Assembly (NCBI RefSeq): GCF_037975245.1
Contig: NC_092562.1
Coordinates: forward strand, 8,225,001-8,289,000
Source of the DNA: Apostichopus japonicus
Taxonomy: Eukaryota; Echinodermata; Holothuroidea; Aspidochirotida; Stichopodidae
Length of the DNA: 64,000 bases
Reading direction: 5' to 3'
In this document: positions 23,803-35,413 of the stretch, piece by piece
How positions within the stretch are numbered: the stretch's first letter is position 1
Layout of the letters: the number at the start of each line of letters is the position of its first letter
Translations under genes and position numbers: made by a program
The notes under the pieces: model-generated
The model's input: only the letters and a program-made list of their open reading frames with translations
The model's database searches: none
What the model was told of the DNA's origin: nothing

Positions 23803-24176
23803 GCCGGTCCAATCGGCACGTTAGATGGCGTACCGCCTACCCCCCCCCTATTATTTTATTATGACAACAGCACCGCATGACACAGCACCACATGACGACA
23901 ACACCACATGACAACACCACCGCATGAGGAGTTGTCACCAGCTCACCGTTCGCTCGCGGAAACGGCAAACCAATAACCACAAGTTGTCATCACATAACGT
24001 CGCGGAAACGGCAAACCAATAACCAATAACCACAAGTTTTCATCACATAACATCGCGGAAACGGCAAACCAATAACCACAAGTTGTCTTCACATAACGTC
24101 GCGGAAACGGCAAACCAATAACCAATAACCACAAGTTGTCATCACATAACGTTGCCGTTTTCGCGTTCCATACATA
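23803..24176 (-). repeat. Right arm of long inverted repeat with tandem units
   Basis: Reverse complement of 7907-8215: the CGCCGGTCCAATCGGCACG start, an ACAACACCACATGAC stretch, and about four units containing CGGCAAACCAATAACCACAA. It joins directly to AAGACCCTGT on its left, giving the uninterrupted version of the site split by the 3.2-kb insertion in the left arm. Confidence 0.8.
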
Positions 24177-24539
24177 TGATGTTCGTGACCCTTGAGCTAT
24201 AGCCGGTAGCTACAACGTTATTGTACATGGCGATGCAACTGTTACGACATCGCTATGACTCACTATGAGTTTCCTGCCCATGCTTGAACCTATTGCATTT
24301 CGTTGCAGCTGAGGGCACTAAATGGAAGAGACTCGAGTGAGGCCCGGAGGAGGGTGCGATAATTATCATTAGCGTATCTCTCCAAGTCACTGGTGTTTTC
24401 TGCATATATTTTTATTGGGCACTTGGGCCATGGGGGGTGTTTGAACACCCAAAACACCCCACTTGGCTACGCGCCTGTGTACATCTCTGCTATACTTGGC
24501 AAACATGTTTTTATTTAGTTCAGCGTTTTATTTCCACCT

Positions 24540-24865
24540 CAAATGCATTTGGGACACATTATTTTGGCCCACACTTTTTTGGGTTCAATGTTTGGGGGCA
24601 AATATATCTTTAAGCCACTTTGTCTGGGCCAAATATTTTTGGGACCATGTACGTGCAAAATTTTATCTGGCCCAATTTCTTTGTGAGGGACCAATGTTTT
24701 AAAATTGCTATAACTCCACAACCTTTAATCAGATTATATCCAAACTTGGAATGTAGTTGTTGATTAATAGCTCTGCTACATGCATTTGGGCATAAATATT
24801 ATGATATTGGTTGGTGACATACAATTTAACACTTTACTATTCCCCAAAGCAGGAACCATAGTGCC
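24540..24865. repeat. Interspersed repeat family, copy 2
   Basis: Shares CCTCAAATGCATTTGGGACA, the ATAACTCCACAACCTTTAAT core, TTAATAGCTCTGCTACATGC and AGGAACCATAGTGCCTGTTG with copies at 5070 and 43608. Confidence 0.7.
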
Positions 24866-25706
24866 TGTTGGGCTGTTGTTAAGACTTGGGTACTGCATTT
24901 ATGCCATTAATGGGAATACACTAAGCTGTGAAGCATGAGACATACAGCATCTTTGAACTTAAGCAAGATTTGGTCCCTTAATGAGTTGTAATTGCAAGTG
25001 ATGCCAGAAATCCCTTCAATTAAAATCAACAGCAAAAACCTTCTTTGATATTAAAGTTTGCTTTCTTATGGTTAGTACTAATGGGCCTAATGTATTGAAC
25101 ACTTGTAAATTGTGTAAGGACTAGTGTACACTTTCACATTAAAAGTCAAATACTGAAAACATCAACCAATCTATAAAGTTCTATAAATGATGGAGAACTT
25201 ACCACATACTGCAGTTTTTAATGGACTGTACCACGGGTCAGCAAAGTGCAGCCTCAATGCTTTCAAAGGCTCTATACTTCAGCCTGTGTAATAGAAGGCC
25301 AACATAAAATATATAGTCTTCACTTTGGGTTGTTAGTTTAAAGGGTCTACTTGTGCTAGGCTATTTTAACATACTGTAACAGGTAGACAATACCTATGTA
25401 GGAATGTTGATCTTTTATTTCCCTTGTTTGTACTGTAGAGAACATCAGTCCTTAAATGTGAACTAAGTTCACTACAGCTTAGCAGGTCATTGTAGTGTCA
25501 ATTAATCTCTGGACACCTAAAACACTATGAGTATTTATTTATATATTGTATCAAGCACACCCAAGTTTCAGAGAAATTGTCAGAGAGTTGGTCAATCTGT
25601 TTCTAATTCCATTGAAAGATAAGATCATATTTTGTCACATAAACCAGCTATCATAAATGTGTCTTTACCTGATTGTAATGTTACTGAATAATATATTTCT
25701 TGACAG
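24866..25706 (+). other. Intron sequence, no gene seen
   Basis: AT-rich intron without recognisable repeats. It ends in the splice acceptor TTTCTTGACAG of the next EGF exon. Confidence 0.5.
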
Positions 25707-25814
25707 TGTACTGCAGTAACTATCCTTGCTTCAATGGAGGTACTTGTGTGCCTGGGCCTCCAGACGTGTGCATCTGTCAAACAGGATCGCCAGTTCAGCC
25801 ATTTTGTGCATTCG
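25707..25814 (+). CDS. EGF-like domain exon (type B)
   Basis: A 108-bp exon, phase 1-1, between TTTCTTGACAG and GTATGT. Six cysteines: CSNYPCFNGGTC, then VPGPPDVCIC, then QTGSPVQPFC. The spacing between the third and fourth cysteine is longer than in the type A exons, and the end lacks the usual G-x-G/Y-F-C motif, reading GSPVQPFC. It is most like the exon at 39794, which has the same CFNGGTC core and PFC ending. The two mark the start of each four-exon module. Confidence 0.93.
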
Positions 25815-26601
25815 GTATGTAATTTTATCATATCTTACATCATCTTTATCTTGCTTTATGTTTCTTTTTGATGTTATTATAAAATTTATGGTTTATTCAG
25901 CTTAAAATGAACATGTTGAATATTACTTGTGCTGTTTTATCCTCATTTATCATCAAACATTTATTTATGATTACCTTCGACATTAGCCCCAAGACAATCT
26001 GTAATGCAGGCCATACACAGTTAACCACTCTTTGGTAGGGTGTTTTACTACTGCATGCATGCGAGTGTCTTACATAGTATAATGTTAGAAAAGTTAAGTA
26101 AAGCTTGGGTCTCTGTCAACTCAAGCTATTTTCAATGTGGTGGTGTTGTTAGCCCTAGTTCTTGAAACTGGATAGGTAACACAAGAAATATGTACTGACA
26201 TAATTTTATCATTCTTCTGTAACATATTTTACATAATCTCTGTCATGCTTTATGTTTTCTCCTGATATGATTATATAAGTTATTGTGTATTTTCAGTTCT
26301 AACTGAACATATTTTCATGTTTATTCTGATAATGTTTAGAGTGAAGGAAAAATGTGCAGTTTACTTTGTTTTCTTTAACATTTTGTGAAGAAAAATTAAA
26401 GGTGTGTCCTTTGCAATCAGGATAATTAGCACAATGTACAAATATTTGACCATCTCTACTCAGCTTTTTGTAACAGTTCTCATACCTGTATTAACAGAAA
26501 CAGTCTAAGTTTGCTCCAATCATCCAAATATTTCACTCACAAGCTTTGTAACAAAACCATTTCAATATCATATGTTTCCTTTCTTTGTCACTATTTACTA
26601 G
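25815..26601 (+). other. Intron between EGF exons
   Basis: 787-bp intron, AT-rich, with pyrimidine-rich acceptor TTTACTAG. Nothing else seen. Confidence 0.7.
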
Positions 26602-26691
26602 GTTGTCAGAACCATCCTTGTGTGAATGGTACCTGTGTTGGTGATGTCTGCAACTGTGATGCAAACTTTGCAGGTCCACAATGTGAGAGTG
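26602..26691 (+). CDS. EGF-like domain exon (type A)
   Basis: A 90-bp exon, phase 1-1, ending before GTTAGT. It encodes CQNHPCVNGTC, then VGDVCNC, then DANFAGPQC: a complete six-cysteine EGF with FAGPQC before the end. It is followed by the Calx-beta pair at 33207 and 35150, as the type A exon at 40991 is followed by 42324 and 47937. One residue is missing in the usual NGG (here NG) loop. Confidence 0.93.
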
Positions 26692-27196
26692 GTTAGTATT
26701 CTTAGTATCTCATATATCATTCTAATTCTGTTTCATTTTGTGAGATGTTGTGTCCACGTACAGTATTTGGTAGCATTGCATGAATATTAGTCAGTATGCT
26801 GCAGATTTATACAAGTTAAACATCCTGCTCCAGTTGGTGGACTTTTCCCTTTTAATTTTTTCAAGTTGTTTAGTGATAAACTGATGTTCACAGAATGGGG
26901 TTTTGCATATCATAGAATGGCAGTTGATACCAATAAACCTCAAATATATTGCCCAGTTTCAAGTTTATTAATATGTACTGTTTGGTTATACAAAGGGAAC
27001 ATTTAAATGTCACAGTAACCTCACTTGTCACCTTTTATCATAAAATATTAACATGATTTTGTAAGGCATTTGTTGCCAATGAACTGTAAGCAAGGAAAAC
27101 TGGTAAAATTTGATCTATAAAGTCTTGTATTCCTTTTGATGGTCACAGGGAGAGCTATAAGATCATTGACAACTTGTCATTAGTGAGGTAAGCGAT
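26692..27196 (+). other. Intron sequence, no gene seen
   Basis: AT-rich intron up to the GGACAATT-array element. No repeats or exons recognised. Confidence 0.5.
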
Positions 27197-29325
27197 GGGT
27201 TCCCGGACAACTCCCCCATGGGCTATTTCCCCCAGACGATTACCCCCCGGACGATTCCCACTCGGACAATTCCCAACCCTGACAATTGCCCCCGGGCAAT
27301 TCCCACCAGGACAATTGCCAGTCCTGACAATTTCCCCCGGACAATTGCCCCCCGGACAATTTTTCCCCCGGACAATCCCCCTCCTCGGAAATTTCCACTG
27401 AGACGCCTCCCCCAGGACGGCGATCATTACATTTCATAACATTTTGTTACCCCCTCCCCCATGTGGAAATTTCTGCACATGCCCCTGACCAATCACAAGT
27501 TTAAAAAGTTACATTTTGGTAGGGATTGGGATGAGGTGTATATGACTTAATATCACCTCAACAATGTGCCCGCTTCGAGAACGTTTACACCATCTTTATA
27601 AGTGGCCATATGCTTGCATCCACATGTGTATTTTTTGACAGAACTAGAATATTCAGCGTTTTGTGTTAGTTTTTGCGCAATTTGAATGCATGATAGATGG
27701 CCAGACCAGAGAAATGTTCGCGCGCTTCGCGTGCTCTGGCTTGGTTGATACTGTGATAGCTTTTATCTCTCTTCGCATGCATTTTAGCTAGCTACCACAG
27801 AATTTTCCGCGCGCTTTCACAAGCATTAGCTGCAATGTTAATGTCATAATACTTTCATTTGCTCATTATGTTGACCATGCATGGTAGTAGCAACTACAGA
27901 TTCTCTGTGCGCTCGCCGCGCACAAAATGTTCTACTATAATATTTTTAGCAATTCGCATGCATGGTTTGCGCGCTTCGGGAGCGTTTATATAGTTCCATG
28001 CATTCTTGATAAACATAATGCAGGCTACACCAGCAATCTCGGCACTTCAACATGACCTATGCATGTCATAATGTACCACTCTTAAAGTACGCCATTCTGC
28101 TCGAAGAATAAATATTTAAACAAGTTTTTCAAACTTGTCTCTCTGGGAAGAGTGCTCTCTTAATTCAAAAGATTGAAACTAGTGACCAATCAAATTCAAT
28201 TGAAAAATGTTTGAGATTTTCAATCTAATATATTGATACTCAATCATATTCAATTCAAATTTTTCAATCCAACTTTCCATTGGTCCCTACTTTCAGTCTT
28301 TTAGATTGATTTTCAATTTTTTATTTTAGAGAGTGATGTATATGTATCAAAATCATCAAACAATAGATACATTTATCATTCAGACTTAGCCATATTAATA
28401 TCACTATATTACTTTCATTTATTTGATTCATTGAATACGTAATTTTTTTTTATATCATTAATTGCAAGTGTAGCTTTAAAAGTTTGATCAGGTAACAAAC
28501 ACCACTTTTTAAATGTATCAAATGGCCGAGCCAGTGGGCTCTTCTTCCAATATAAGAGGAAGAAAGGAGCCTGCACATAAGCAGAAGGTCCATTGCAGGT
28601 TTGAGTCCCAGTGAAGCTGGTGGTCGATTGTTCGCCAGTTTGAAATCTCATTGATTTAATGAAGTTCTATTTTCTGCAATATTATTTCATGCTTTATTTT
28701 ACACTAGATGTATGTTCTTTAAATCAAATCTAAATTGTGTGAAATTCCTCCGTTTTCAGGATCGTGGGAAAAAATATTGCTCTCGTATACGCGCAGTGCG
28801 GTACGGTTGACATCAGCATCAGAATCGCTCTGTAAACAGCAATAGCATTACCGATGCTGCATTTCACGTTGTTGCTAACGAATTTTACATGGTTGTCAGT
28901 ACAAATCAGGACGCTTTTGATGAATTTAACATGGTTGTTGCTACTTGTTCGTATCTTTAACTTCGCGATTATTTTTTCCTCAAGTGAGTTGGGCCTGTTG
29001 GTTATGCTAATATAAAATAATATCGTACACACGCACAGTTTTAATTGGTAATTAGCGTATTAAAATCATCCCAATTGGGTGCTCCCGATTGACAAGTATC
29101 TGTGGGCAATTGTCCGAGGGAAATTGTCCGAGGGAAATTGTCCAGGGGAGACGACCGGGATGGGAATTGTCCGGGGAGGGGGAATTTTCTGGGAAGGGAA
29201 TTTTCCGGGTGGGAATTGTCTGGGTGGGAATTGTCCGGTGGGTATTTGCCCAGGGGGAGTTATCTGGGTGTTAATTGTCCGGGGGGTAATTGTCCAGGGG
29301 TGAGTTGTCCGGTCACCATGGGATG
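27197..29325. mobile_element. Element with terminal GGACAATT(GCCCC) arrays
   Basis: The left terminus (27197-27422) is an array of about a dozen GGACAATT / GGACGATT words separated by 4-6 C-rich bases. The right terminus (29100-29325) is the inverted array (GGGAATTGTCCG). The outermost inverted repeat is CCGGACAACTC. ATGGG occurs just outside both ends (about 27188 and 29318) and may be a 5-bp duplication. The interior (27440-29080) is AT-rich with short GCGCGCTTCGCG-type palindromes and an imperfect hairpin (28167-28302), without a recognised gene. It is probably non-autonomous. Confidence 0.65.
28136..28335. repeat. Imperfect inverted repeat
   Basis: AAAAGATTGAAACTAGTGAC followed by CAAT (28167-28190) pairs with ATTGGTCCCTACTTTCAGTC then TTTT (28279-28302). 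Lies inside the GGACAATT element. Confidence 0.6.
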
Positions 29326-29754
29326 ATATTCATTAACACACAGTCAGTGTGTCAGAATAAACAGTATGCCATTGTATGCATGCATGTCACTATTACATTT
29401 GTTTAAGAGAGTGTTCAGAATTGTAAATGTGGTCCTTTACTTGCAAAGTTACATTCATTGTCAAATCAAATATATTTGCTACAACTGAATGAAGATACTC
29501 TAGAAATGCAGTGTAATTAATGCATTTGACAAGGGTCAGATATATGCCTTGAAGATGACTAATTCCTCTGTATTCTTCTTATATCCATTAACAATGCCAA
29601 AGCTGTATATAACTATTTATTGTGTACCTAGTAAAAATCTGCAATGTTGATCCCTTTGTCATGAACTGTGTAGCATGATAACCGTAAATTCTCAGTAGAG
29701 AATTGATCAGTAGATATCAAGTGATGTAGAGATTAGGGACTCAACGTAAATGAA

Positions 29755-31078
29755 GAGAGTGTTGATAATTTAGGTTAATAAGATACAGAGAGTTGATAAT
29801 ATATGCTCATAAGATAGAGAGAGTTGATAATGTAGGCTAATTAGATAGAGAGAGTTGATGAAGTAGGCTAACAATAGGGAGATTGTTGATTATGTAGGCT
29901 ACTAAGATATTGAGTTGAAAATATTTGCTACTAAGATAGAGTTAATAATATAGACTAATAAGATAGAGTTGATAAATGTAGGCTGATGAGATAGAGAGTG
30001 TTGATAATTTAGGCTAATAAGAAATAGTTGATAATGTAGGCTAATAAGATAGAGAGTGTTGATAATGTAGGCTAATAAGAAAGACTTGATAATTTAGGCT
30101 TATGAGATAGAGAGTTTTGATAATGTAGGCTAATTAGATAGAGAGTACATTATCAACATTCTCTATCTCATTAGCCTACATTATCAAAAATGTCTCTATC
30201 TTATAAGCCTACATTATCAACACTCTCTATCTTATTAGCCTACATTATCAACTCTTTCTTATTAGCCTAAATTATCAACGCTCTCTATATCATCAGCCTA
30301 CATTTATCAACTCTATCTTATTAGCCTACATTATCAATAATATCTTAGTAGCCTACATTATCAACACTCTCTCTTATTAGCCTTCATTATCAACAATCTT
30401 TGTATTGTTAGCCTACTTTACCAACTCTCTCTATCTAATTAGCATACCTTATCAACTATCAACAATCTCTCTAAATCAACAATCTCTCTATTGTTAGCCT
30501 ACTTTATCAACATTCTCTCTATCTTATTAGCCTACATTATCAATACTATCTTATTAGCCTACATGATCAACACTCTAATTTATTAGCCTACATTATCAAC
30601 CCTATCTTATTAGCCTATAGTATCAATTGACTCTCTTAGATATCTTAATAGCATACATAGATATTGTAGGCTAATAGATAGAGTTGATAATATAGACTAA
30701 TTAGATTGAATTTATATTGTAGGCTAATTAGATAGAGAGAGCTGATAATGTAGGTTAGTAAGATAGAGAGTGTTGATAATGTAGGCTAATAAGATACAGA
30801 GAGTTGATAATGTAGGCTAATAAAGATAGAAAGTGTTGATGTAGGCTAATAAGATAGAGTTGACAAAGTAGGCTAATAAGATACAGAGAGCTGATAATGT
30901 AGGTTAGTAAGATAGAGAGTGTTGATAATGTAGGCTTATAAGATACAGAGAGTTGATAATGTAGGCTAATAAGATACAGAGAGTTGATAATGTAGGTTAG
31001 TAAGATAGAGAGTGTTGATAATAATGTAGGCTTATAAGATAGAGAGAGTTGGTAATTTAGGCTAATTAGAGAGAGAGG
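29755..31078. repeat. 31-bp minisatellite with two orientation switches
   Basis: The unit is close to TTGATAATGTAGGCTAATAA followed by GATAGAGAGTG. It is in forward orientation from 29755 to about 30147, reverse complement from about 30150 to 30650, then forward again to 31078. At the first switch the sequence reads GATAGAGAGTACATTATCAA. Copies vary in length by loss of GAGAGTG or insertion of a few bases. Transcribed as intron, the halves could pair over several hundred bases. Confidence 0.95.
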
Positions 31079-33206
31079 TACTGATAGAAATATCTAGAGA
31101 AAGAGAGCTCACCGATGAAGCATCATGATTACACTCAGTGTGAGTATTACTAGATTTGGAGTTTTCCAACTAGCAGGATGACCAAACTAAGAACCCAATA
31201 CAGAGTAATGGGTTCTTGACATTAAGTTGATATTTAATTAATAATTAATTAATGGCGGTTGGAATGGAGACAAGATTAAAGAAAGCCTTCATCACTTTGG
31301 CATTTTGGAAAATGTTTTATATTACTTCAACACCAAGTACTATGTAGTTCTGTTCTTTTAAAAATTGAGTTACTAAAGGTTTCTGATACTCAGACATCCA
31401 ATACTATAATGAATTGAGACTTGACTTAATTGAGACTTGCCCTCGGTGGCTTGAGACTTGACTTGAGACTTGACCAGAAGGACCTCGTGACAACACTGGA
31501 TTGCGACTCCTCATTTTGTAAACACAATAACTCATCATGTGTAGCATGCAAAAACGTCATACTTAGTACTGTACATAGATGCTCCCCAGTGAGTTCTTGA
31601 CTGTTTATAGTATTGGTGGATGTCAAATGTCACTTGAGGTCACCATCAGCCAAAATATGAAAAGCTTGTAAACAAGCTCACTCAACAATTATTTAAAGGT
31701 TTGGTGAATCAAATAGATGAGTTGTTCATGCCCCTCGGTGTTTCTATCTTTATCGCAGTTTGTGATGTATGCCAAAGGTCATATGAGTCCACCAGTGGTC
31801 AAAACCATGTAAACCCGGTAGCTCAATATGTCTACCTTTGATCAATCTCATAGTATGTGTGTAGGTGCCTCTCTGTGGATTCTTGGTTCTGGTATTGTTT
31901 TTGGTAACGGTCATGTCATTTGAGGTCAACAGTGGTCATAACATGAAAACATCGTAAACTCAAGTCCATCTTTCAATAGTCTCATGAGTGGTAGGTTTGT
32001 TTTTGGTGAAGGTCAAAGGTCACTTGAGAACCTGCAAACCTTGTAAACCTTCAAATTCATTAATTTCAACTTTATAGGTGAGTCTTTTACTTATGTATTT
32101 AGATGATATATTATATGTAGATGCCTCTTAATGAGTTCTTCACTGATATTGTTTTTAATTAGGGTCAAAGGTTGTATTAGCAGAGAAGTGGTCAAAATCC
32201 GAACAGTTTGAAACAGGCTTTATTGGATGGTAAAGCTTTTGATAAATCTTAAACTTGGTATGAACAGAATTCTGTTGTTGGTACAGTATGTTGTTTTTTT
32301 TCCAGATTTTTTTCCAGTTCAGCTTGACCCACACTGTCAGTAGAACCACAGACAAAAGAACTGATTTATAATCTTGTACATACCAAGTATCTAGACCATG
32401 AAATCTGTTAAATATTGCACAATACTTTAGTTGCATTTGTTTCTGATAACAGAGATGCTTTAACTGCTCCTTGTCAGCTCAATTTGGTTGTTAGAGGTTG
32501 TCTACAGAAAGCAGAGTTGAACATTGAAAAGTTTTCAAATACTTGCAATGAATAAGATAAAGTCATGAATGAGTCATAGAATACCAAGTGTTGGTTCGTT
32601 GCTGAAATGAACTGGTATCTCTGGTTGGTGAAGAACATAACATTTTGATGGCATCACAGTGATCCTGAAAGACCTGTAATGCTGCACATAGGAATACATT
32701 TGCATAGAATGTAGACTTTGCTCATCAATATTCTACTTGGTTGGAGTCAACAAGTGATTGTTACAAATACTGTGGCTCTGTAACTGTCAAGAGAGCTGAA
32801 TCTCTGTGATGTTTTTGGTGGTTACTTAAAAACTATGGTTACATTTTAATCTGTTACCTATCAGGTGAAAAAAATTAAAATAAGGCAAGAAATTACACAA
32901 TCTTCTGGGTTTTTCCAAAGTAATCAAGACAAAGAGCTTTCACAGCAAAAACAAAATGAGGCTTACAAAATTTACTAGAGATAATTGATTGTTCCTTTTG
33001 TGTCACCATATTGCTTTATAATCTACTTTAAAGCTGTAAGTTTTTTCTTAATTGAACATCTCAAATAATAAAAAATAGAACAAGTTTCAACTTCTATATT
33101 TTACACAGAATGTATTCAAAATAGACCTCAGTGATCCTAACTGTCATTTTAGATCTCAGTTTAATTTGTGAGATATATTGAAGTTCATCATATTCAACAC
33201 CTTTAG
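31079..33206 (+). other. Intron with degraded DR1-type repeat
   Basis: No exon seen until the acceptor at 33206. Between about 31720 and 32180 are diverged copies of the AGGTCA-rich repeat described at 44500; an exact AGGTCAAAGGTCA is at 32010-32022. The remainder is AT-rich without recognised content. Confidence 0.55.
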
Positions 33207-33323
33207 CAATTGCTGCATATCTGAGTCCTTGGGCGATAACAGTAACTGAAGGAGATGTTGGACAAAAAGCAGTTACCGTTCAAGTCTGTCGACAACCATC
33301 TTCAGAAGAAGTAACCCTTTCAG
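33207..33323 (+). CDS. Calx-beta domain, N-terminal half exon
   Basis: A 117-bp exon, phase 1-1, preceded by CACCTTTAG and followed by GTTTGG. It encodes AAYLSPWAITVTEGDVGQKA, then VTVQVCRQPSSEEVTLS. This is the first half of a Calx-beta sandwich: the V-E-G turn between strands A and B, and the V-V-C-R strand with a Cys that is common in animal extracellular Calx-beta repeats. It is clearly paralogous to the exon at 42324 (YLSP, EG, VCR.PS). The second half is the next exon. The donor (GTTTGG) is weak. Confidence 0.85.
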
Positions 33324-34258
33324 GTTTGGGCTTATTTTTATCTTTAGTTTTAGAAGATCAAAGTATTGTAAGTTTTGTGAATGCATTGTGATTTGATTTG
33401 GCAAAAACATAAAAGTACATAAAATGGTTTGACTAGACTTCTCATGGATGCAAATATATTGAAAATGAAGAAAATATGAAAGTAACTTATATCATCTCAA
33501 GGCAAGGGTGACTGAAACCTACAGGCAAGAGATAATAGCCTCATTATTACAAGTTGTTGAATTGTAATGTATTCCAATTGGATAGCCATTGTTAGTGATA
33601 TAAAAGTCAGGCTACTTTAATGTTGGTATAATTTCAATTTATTTGTTGAAGTTATCTGCTGAGTCTCATCATTTGTTGTCTTTCAAATGTTTTTCTATCA
33701 AACTGTTTGTTGTGGGCCTCTTTAGTTACTGTGTACTGTATTGATCACATGCATTGAACTTGACAGGTATAAGAGTGGTAAATTGGAGAGAGGGGGGGGG
33801 GGCTGGTTTTCATCTTTCTTTATAATTATCAACTGCATCTTGGTTAAACTAGATCTAAAAAAAAAATATCTCTTCTACTTGAGAGAAATAGTATGTCAGT
33901 TTAATACAGGTAAAATAGGTTATTTCAGATACCTTTTCATTAGAAATGAATCAGTCTTAATATGAATCATTTGCATAGTATGTTTGCTACCTATTGTACC
34001 TTTCATGCTTGATTTTTTAACACTAATTTTAATGACTTTAGACATTGACACTAATTACAGGTTAATTAAAACACTGACAACAGAGTACAGGGAATAATTT
34101 AGTGTTCAAATTTTGTGTAGCAGTATTGAAGTCCCTAAGTTACGTTTTTATTTAGTAGTACATGATCTCCCTGTGTAAAACACTGCTATATGTTTGCATA
34201 TATAGCAATTTGACCATTATGTATGGCTATTTTGCAATGTGATACGAAAAGACTTTGG
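33324..34258 (+). other. Intron, no gene seen
   Basis: AT-rich intron with a poly-G run near 33791. No features recognised. Confidence 0.5.
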
Positions 34259-34825
34259 GTGCTTTTACACTAGATCCGGATCAGATTCCCTGATGTTACC
34301 AGGCTTCATTTCATGGGGTAACCTTATGCATTAATCCGGGCACATTTACACTTGAGTTGTACTCTGATCCTCTGCATCTTTTAACCGGATGTTGGTAAAA
34401 CTATCGGTTATGGAAATGTGTCATGAGCAGCCTCGGATCGCGTAGTACGTATACCTCTAAACTTTGTCATGGTTGCATAACCTTAGGATGACAATACTAC
34501 TACGCTATGTTTAATGGCCCACATGCAGTCGATGTACGCAGGAATTAGCACATGCATGATACAGGACTGGAATTTCACAGGAGTTAATACATGTGACATA
34601 ATGCTGTTACCGCGGATATCTTGCGTCACTGTTGATGCGAGGGTGTTTACATTGCAAAATTGATCTGGAAGTCTGGATCAGATCCTGGTTTCTGCCAGCA
34701 TCAAAATAGGAGGATCAGATTCAGATCCAAACTGATCTGAACTATTCGATCGCTACCGCCATGATCTAGTACTTCAGGATCAGATCCTGACGTCGCCGTC
34801 TGGTTTGGATCTAGTGTAAAAGCAC
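34259..34825. mobile_element. 567-bp MITE
   Basis: Terminal inverted repeats GTGCTTTTACACTAGATCC (34259-34277) and its exact reverse complement (34807-34825), 19 bp perfect. The interior has many GGATCAGATC / GATCTGATCC words in both orientations near the ends. No coding capacity. The target duplication is not clear, and the superfamily is undetermined. Confidence 0.85.
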
Positions 34826-35149
34826 TGTTATTCCCTGGAGCAGTCTGTATTGACTATACTGATCAATAACTAATAGGTATCTTCGTAATTGTATCAGATA
34901 TTATTAATTGCTACAACCAACTTATTTGACCTGATGAGTGGAGGTAAAAGTCTTTATATTTATCCTTTACTCTGTGTAAACTAGTTACCATCTGACAGCA
35001 GTCTATTGCATGAGAAGAGCATTTGTTGTAATATTGAGGCTTTCACATGTGAAAACTTTCAAGTAAAGGTTAAAAAACCAACTCTATAGCTCCCTATACA
35101 TTGATTGGTTACTTAATTAATGTGCTGTGCATGTATCTTCTCTGTACAG

Positions 35150-35413
35150 TGTACACATCATACTCAGGATCAGACCCAGCATTGCCAGACGTTGACTATG
35201 TGAACATTCCATTCAACACTCCTCAGGATGTCACGATTAGTGCTGGACAGCCCTGCACTCCTGTGAATGTCTTTATTATATCTGATTTGACCCAAGAAAA
35301 GATCAGTAAAAACTTTAATTTGTTCTTGCGTGATCCACAACCATCATCATCAATGGTCTATTTTGTGGATCATGATCACTTGACCCTTTTTAAAATAATA
35401 GATGATGATCCTG
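35150..35413 (+). CDS. Calx-beta domain, C-terminal half exon
   Basis: A 264-bp exon, phase 1-1, preceded by CTCTGTACAG and followed by GTAAGT. It encodes a segment with DVDYVNIPFNTPQDVTI, SAGQPCTPVNVFIISD and a final LTLFKIIDDDPG. This matches the second half of Calx-beta: the D-Y/F strand, the G-Q-x-C-x-P-V strand, and the terminal D-D-D calcium ligands. Compared with the paralogue at 47937, the acidic E-P-T-E-x-F stretch is replaced by QEKISKNF, and about 13 extra residues (PQPSSSMVYFVDH region) are present. Calcium binding may therefore differ. Confidence 0.85.

Larger units (their letters stand above)
7539..24473. mobile_element. Nested block bounded by hAT-like ends
   Basis: The left end starts CAGGCGCGTAGCC at 7539 and the right end finishes with its exact reverse complement at 24473. 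The flanking octamers CGTACATC (7531-7538) and TGTACATC (24474-24481) match at 7 of 8 bases, as expected of an aged hAT-type target duplication. Inside each end, at about 7907-8215 and 23803-24176, lies the same sequence in opposite orientation, including three to four 40-55-bp tandem units around CGTTATGTGATGACAACTTG. hAT elements are known for 8-bp duplications and CAG..GCGTA-like ends. I do not see an intact hAT transposase. The interior is filled with later insertions. The alternative is two separate, oppositely oriented short elements. Confidence 0.5.

Noticed and set aside
27155-27439. Several open frames rich in Gly-Asn-Cys-Pro or Pro-Arg-Thr
   Set aside because: They are translations of the GGACAATTCCCC array on both strands; the inverted array at 29079-29326 gives the same pattern.
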